Below, piece by piece: positions 59,892-64,000 of a stretch of DNA of 64,000 bases. The first letter of the stretch is position 1. Every line of letters begins with the position of its first letter. The translations under genes were made by a program, and so were the position numbers. The stretch comes from Vitis vinifera (lineage: Eukaryota; Streptophyta; Magnoliopsida; Vitales; Vitaceae): contig NC_081815.1 in NCBI RefSeq assembly GCF_030704535.1, positions 1,255,001 to 1,319,000 on the forward strand. The letters run 5' to 3'. The notes under the pieces were generated by a model, which worked only from the letters and a program-made list of their open reading frames with translations, searched no databases and was not told where the DNA came from.

Positions 59892-60675
59892 GAAACGCCT
59901 TTTCAATATGATTAATGATCTTCCAACAATATTTGAGGTTGTGACCGGAGCTGCAAAGAAACAAGTGAAGGAGAAGTCATCAGTTTCAAACCATAGCAGC
60001 AACAAATCCAAGTCAAAATCAAAAGTGGTAAGTTTTTTTGGGAGAATTGTGCTTTGAGGTCAGTTTGGGACTGATAAATGATAAATGAATGAGGAGTATT
60101 AGTTATCTAGTGTCAAATATTGTCTTGACATGTTCACAGCTGGGGATAATTGAACTAGTAAGGTGTCCACTTATGGTAACTCACTTTTATGACTAATTCA
60201 TATATGAGCTTCAATTTAGATATTTGAATGTCAATTTTTAGCTCGACTATCATAGCCTGACATGACTATGATATCGATGATATCTTTCCTTATTAATGTA
60301 TGTAGCAAAAACACAAATAATATTTTTACTTTGCCCTGTCTGGATTATGCCTGCCCTCACTTTGTTTACATGTTGCTGTCACATTACTGTATCCATTCTG
60401 GAAACAAAACAGAGAGGATCTGAATCAGCTAAATATTCAAAGGTTGGGCAGCCAAAGGATGAGGAAGAAGGTTTGGATGAGGTAGATGAGGAGGAGCATG
60501 GAGATACCTTGTGTGGTGCTTGTGGAGAGAACTATGCTTCAGATGAGTTCTGGATATGCTGCGACATATGTGAGAAATGGTTCCACGGAAGTGTGTGAAG
60601 ATCACCCCTGCGAGGGCTGAGCACATCAAACAGTACAAGTGCCCCTCATGCAGCAACAAGAGAGCAATGCCTTGA
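59892..60675 (+). pseudogene. Alfin-like PHD-finger gene, 3' fragment fused to ankyrin copy D
   Basis: Exon 59892-60027 encodes [20 protein letters not shown] followed by [19 protein letters not shown]; it is preceded by AG and followed by GTAAGT. The intron is 60028-60412. Exon 60413-60675 encodes the acidic linker and the PHD finger ([31 protein letters not shown]), followed by [20 protein letters not shown] in another frame and a TGA at 60673. One A is missing after WFHG near 60590, so the frame breaks in the middle of the C4HC3 finger. Alfin-like proteins are nuclear and read H3K4me2/3 through this finger. The N-terminal Alfin domain and its exons are absent. The fragment starts at what is probably a natural exon border, with a few bases of intron left in front. 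The intron is retained, so the copy is DNA-derived. Confidence 0.93.
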
Positions 60676-63026
60676 TATATCCCATTTGAGGTGGGCAAAT
60701 TCTCGCCTTCTGTAATTCCTGTGTTGAACTCAACTAACTGTTTAGTTGGTCAGATTTTCTCTTTCTTGCTCTTTTGTCACGGTAGATGTATTGAATACTA
60801 TGGTCTTAGGAATGTTGTTATTTGGATGTACTCTAGTCTGCGGGTCGTGAAACATGTTCTTTTCTATTCTGAATTGGAATATATATTAGTTTCTTCTCTA
60901 CAGAAAAACATCTGTACCTTAGGTGTGGTAGGCATTGTTTATCGTCCTCCGTTCTGTTCACAGATATGAAGTCTTCCGCATTTTTACTTTCGTTTTATTG
61001 GATTTGATGGCAAAATACCCTAGAGTGCCTGCATTTAGAATGATCTTATGATCTAGAAATGGTAAACTGAGGCCATTGCATTAACAAAATCAATAGGAAG
61101 CACAATGGAAATAGGTGTATGAATACCACTTTTGCAGAAAATCTATAGTTCCCTTTCCAGTTCCCACCCAACAACCAAACTTCTGATCCCTCTCTAGGTC
61201 TCTTGACACGTTTTTTCAGCTGGATGCTTCTTGGTGAATGCATTCACACTACCCTTTCTTCGAAAGGGTCATGGGTGTTTACCAAATTGTCTCTTTTTTT
61301 ATTTTTTATTTAATACATAGACCTTGAGACTCTCGAATCCAAATCTTTGGATGCTGATTGCATCCATCATAACCAACATCGGATAATCCACGGAATTCAA
61401 TCAGTTGCAGGAATTAAACACTGGATCCAATCCACATTCAGCAGGGTGTTCACCTAACATTTGACCCAAAACCCAACTCCATAATCTCACAGATTGAGAA
61501 CAAATTCTATTGTTATCACATGTATACGCATCATTGTTGTTATGGTGTTCTGGATAGCCCTCATATTGGGGTTTTGATTATAATTAGATGGTTTAGTAGG
61601 GTATTATACATGCGGTGAAGGACTTATTACTTTCTTTGGTCAGCTGGAAAAAAGCAGAGAGTGGGGTTGATGGTGGCTACTTTTTCTGATGTCTGGTAGA
61701 TGGTGATGGTCGAGTCAATGCACTAAGAAAAAGGAGGTCCAAGTCATGTAAAGCATTCATGTATATAAATCCTCTGGAAGCTTAGAATTAAAAAATCCGA
61801 TTCAGTGGTTGTTACGAGTCTTATGACCATTAAAAAATAAAAAATAAGGTGTCATGGAGACACATCTCTGGCATGCTACAAACATGTTCTTCATGCCATG
61901 CTCTACCTTTGGAATATCAATTGGGAAAAAACATGTCTCATACCACGTTTTACAAATATTTTTATTTTTCAGTAGTTTACCATTGATGAAATACTGCTTC
62001 ATAATTGAGGGAATTTTTTTTAAAGTGATTTATTTTAATATCGATTCTATAGATGCATTTAGGTTTTTTTTTTTTTTTTTTTTTATTTTTTCAAAGTGAT
62101 TCTTCATCACAGCAATTTGCCCAATTTTTCAGTAAACTTTTATGAATGCTATGCTTTGTTAATAGTTTGAAAGAAAGAAAAGACTGAGGAAAAAAAAAAA
62201 AAAGTAAAAAACTTTAAAATATTTTTTTTTTTTTTCAGAAAGTTAATTGTCAATGAATATATTTTCATCAAACTTTTTTCATAATTTTTTAAAGAAAAAT
62301 AGAGAAAGTTTTTAATATTTCTTTTTCTTTTTTTAGAATTTTTTATTTATAGTATTTAAATACCAAAAAAAAAAATCTTAATATTTTCATTCATTTTTTT
62401 AGTATTTTTCAAGAATCAAAACTAACTTAAAGATTCTATATGAATTCCATAAATAGAATTCCTTATTGTTTTCCCAATTTAATAAGCTTGACAAATGGAT
62501 GCAAGTATAATCACTAGGATTTCTTTATAATAATTGTTCTTAAATATGTTACTTTTCTCTGTAAATAAGGTATGGTAGAGATTTTTTAAGGGAAAAATAA
62601 ATGCATAAATGAATATATATTTATGAATTCTTTTCACATATTATACCCACCAATGCCCTAAAATCCTCAGGGTTTCTTTTTAAGGTTTGTAACATGAAGC
62701 CCATCATTTTAGTCTTAATGTCTGCTAGTTGTTTACAAACATAAAATTTGACACAAGAAATCTTAAAATTGACAGTTTTATAAAAATAGCTAACCCAAAA
62801 TACCATTTTTATATCCAATAATATCTAATGGGATTCTACATAGATTTCATCAACTCTCCTACATTCAATAATACATGTCCTTTTTGTAAGCTAAAATAGC
62901 AAAAGTAGCTTCCGACCTTCTTCCATTCAATGAAGCTAATCTTTTCTATCCACAACCCCTGCTTTTCTCCTTTTCCACAAAGACTAGACCATGGAAGTTG
63001 TCTCGCAGCCTGCATTGACCCTGGCC
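60676..63026. other. Spacer upstream of PAL
   Basis: The first few hundred bases may be the 3' UTR of the Alfin-like copy. 62060-62400 has long T and A runs. No gene was recognised. The PAL promoter must lie in the right part. Confidence 0.5.
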
Positions 63027-63034
63027 TATAAATA
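63027..63034 (+). promoter_or_regulatory. TATA box of the PAL gene
   Basis: TATAAATA lies 99 bp before the PAL start codon, a normal spacing that would place transcription start near 63060. Just downstream, at about 63044-63062, lies a C-rich stretch (cccatccaacccattaaccc) resembling AC-type (MYB-binding) elements of phenylpropanoid genes, although its position in the presumed leader makes that role uncertain. Confidence 0.75.
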
Positions 63035-63132
63035 GATGCCACTCATCCCATCCAACCCATTAACCCATCTGCAATCCACACACACCTTGCTCTCCAGCTC
63101 TCCTCTCTCTTCTAGAGTTGTTTTTGGACACA

Positions 63133-64000
63133 ATGTCTATGTCTATCAATGGTGTTTCTCCTTCATTTCAGAGCTTTCGGCCTCCCACTCTCCCTCTACC
63201 TGTAGAGGAAGAGAACCCCTTCTGCATATTGGGGGAATCTCGTCATGTACTGGCTCCACCGCACTGGAAGAAGGCTGCTGAGGCCCTACAGTGTGGTCAT
63301 TTTGATGAGGTGTGCGCCATGGTGTCGCAGTTTGCACATGCGCAAACTGTGGATATTCAGGGCACGGCTCTCACAGTGGCCCAGGTCACTGCTCTTGCAC
63401 GTGGGGATCATGTTAGGGTCGCTCTCGATGAGGCGGCGGCCCGAGGCCGCGTGACGAGGAGTGCTGATTGGGTGGCTGAGAACATCTCTCGGGGCACGGA
63501 TACGTACGGGGTGACTACTGGCTTCGGTGCCACTTCCCATCGGCGGACCAACAAGACCGCTGATCTTCAGACCGAGCTGATTCGGTTTCTCAACGCTGGA
63601 GTGATCGGGAAGGAGACTCTTCCGGCGAGTTTCTCCAAGGCTGCTATGCTTGTTCGAGCGAATACTTTGATGCAAGGGTATTCGGGCATTCGGTGGGAGA
63701 TACTTGAGGCCATGGCCAAGCTGATAAACCTCAATTTGATCCCTAAACTGCCTTTGAGGGGGACCATCACTGCTTCTGGGGACCTTGTGCCATTGTCTTA
63801 TATTGCTGGAGTATTAACTGGGAGGCATAATTCCAAGGTTGTGACGCCTGAGGGGGAAGAAATCACGGCCATGGAAGCTCTGAAGAGAGCTGGAATTGAA
63901 GCTCCTTTTCAGCTGCAGGCGAAGGAAGGTCTGGCTCTTGTGAATGGGACTGCTGTTGGGTCAGCGGTGGCCGCAACGGTTTGTTTTGACGCCAACATCT
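63133..64000 (+). CDS. PAL: Phenylalanine ammonia-lyase (PAL), 5' part, continues past the right edge
   Basis: The frame is open from the ATG at 63133 to the window end (289 codons). PAL converts L-phenylalanine to trans-cinnamate plus ammonia, the first step of phenylpropanoid (lignin, flavonoid, stilbene) synthesis, as a cytosolic tetramer. Visible are the catalytic-loop Tyr125 ([19 protein letters not shown]), RFLNAG at 151-156, the MIO-forming Ala-Ser-Gly triad at 214-216 ([19 protein letters not shown]) and NGTAVGS near 275. A variable N-terminal extension of about 43 residues precedes the conserved core. Most angiosperm PAL genes have one intron in the Arg codon of RFLNAG; here that codon (63583-63585) is uninterrupted, so this is an intronless type. 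No stops or frameshifts are seen, so it is probably functional. The histidine ammonia-lyase family is excluded by the plant PAL wording. Confidence 0.96.
   Translation, partial: MSMSINGVSPSFQSFRPPTLPLPVEEENPFCILGESRHVLAPPHWKKAAEALQCGHFDEVCAMVSQFAHAQTVDIQGTALTVAQVTALARGDHVRVALDEAAARGRVTRSADWVAENISRGTDTYGVTTGFGATSHRRTNKTADLQTELIRFLNAGVIGKETLPASFSKAAMLVRANTLMQGYSGIRWEILEAMAKLINLNLIPKLPLRGTITASGDLVPLSYIAGVLTGRHNSKVVTPEGEEITAMEALKRAGIEAPFQLQAKEGLALVNGTAVGSAVAATVCFDANI

Overview
This is a stretch of plant nuclear genome. It is AT-rich, has GT-AG introns, long intergenic stretches, plant-type LINE, LTR, Mutator-like and CACTA elements, and plant gene families: phenylalanine ammonia-lyase, ankyrin/PGG membrane proteins, Alfin-like PHD proteins, PMI1-type proteins and YTH/ECT proteins. 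The style of the repeats and the intronless PAL reading frame make a woody eudicot likely, with grapevine (Vitis) my best guess. That identification is inference.

Layout. 0.5-1.4 kb: 5'-truncated fragment of an ankyrin/PGG (ITN1/ACD6-like) gene on the minus strand. 2.1-3.6 kb: LTR-retrotransposon sequence. 6.1-6.9 kb: three exons of a MYCBP-like gene. 7.0-13.0 kb: a full-length but decayed L1-type LINE bounded by a 16-bp target-site duplication. 16.4-20.4 kb: a decayed Mutator-like (MULE) transposase gene, split by a 1.64-kb solo LTR with a 5-bp target duplication. 24.1-27.0 kb: a multi-exon Ulp1-type cysteine protease gene with a transposon-associated N-terminal domain, on the same strand as the MULE. 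28.2-32.5 kb: isolated exons of enolase, a WD40-like protein and unrecognised genes. 33.6-35.45 kb: a compound tandem array whose units differ in length by multiples of 22 bp.

36.3-40.1 kb: a second ankyrin/PGG pseudogene and a separate PGG-half reading frame. 41-47 kb: copia remnants and a PMI1-related pseudogene fragment. 47.87-51.93 kb: a CACTA transposon with matching termini and a TAT target duplication, carrying a decayed multi-exon copy of a YTH-domain (m6A reader) gene in antisense. 52.4-54.8 kb: a third ankyrin/PGG pseudogene (minus). 58.9-60.7 kb: a fourth ankyrin copy whose PGG half is missing and is replaced by the 3' part of an Alfin-like PHD gene. 63.13 kb to the right edge: the 5' part of an apparently intact PAL gene with a TATA box.

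Of the genes seen, only PAL looks clearly functional. Almost everything else is a transposon or a partial, intron-retaining copy of a host gene. The main themes are decay of a local ankyrin/PGG gene cluster, repeated capture or duplication of gene fragments by DNA-level mechanisms, and nested transposon insertion.
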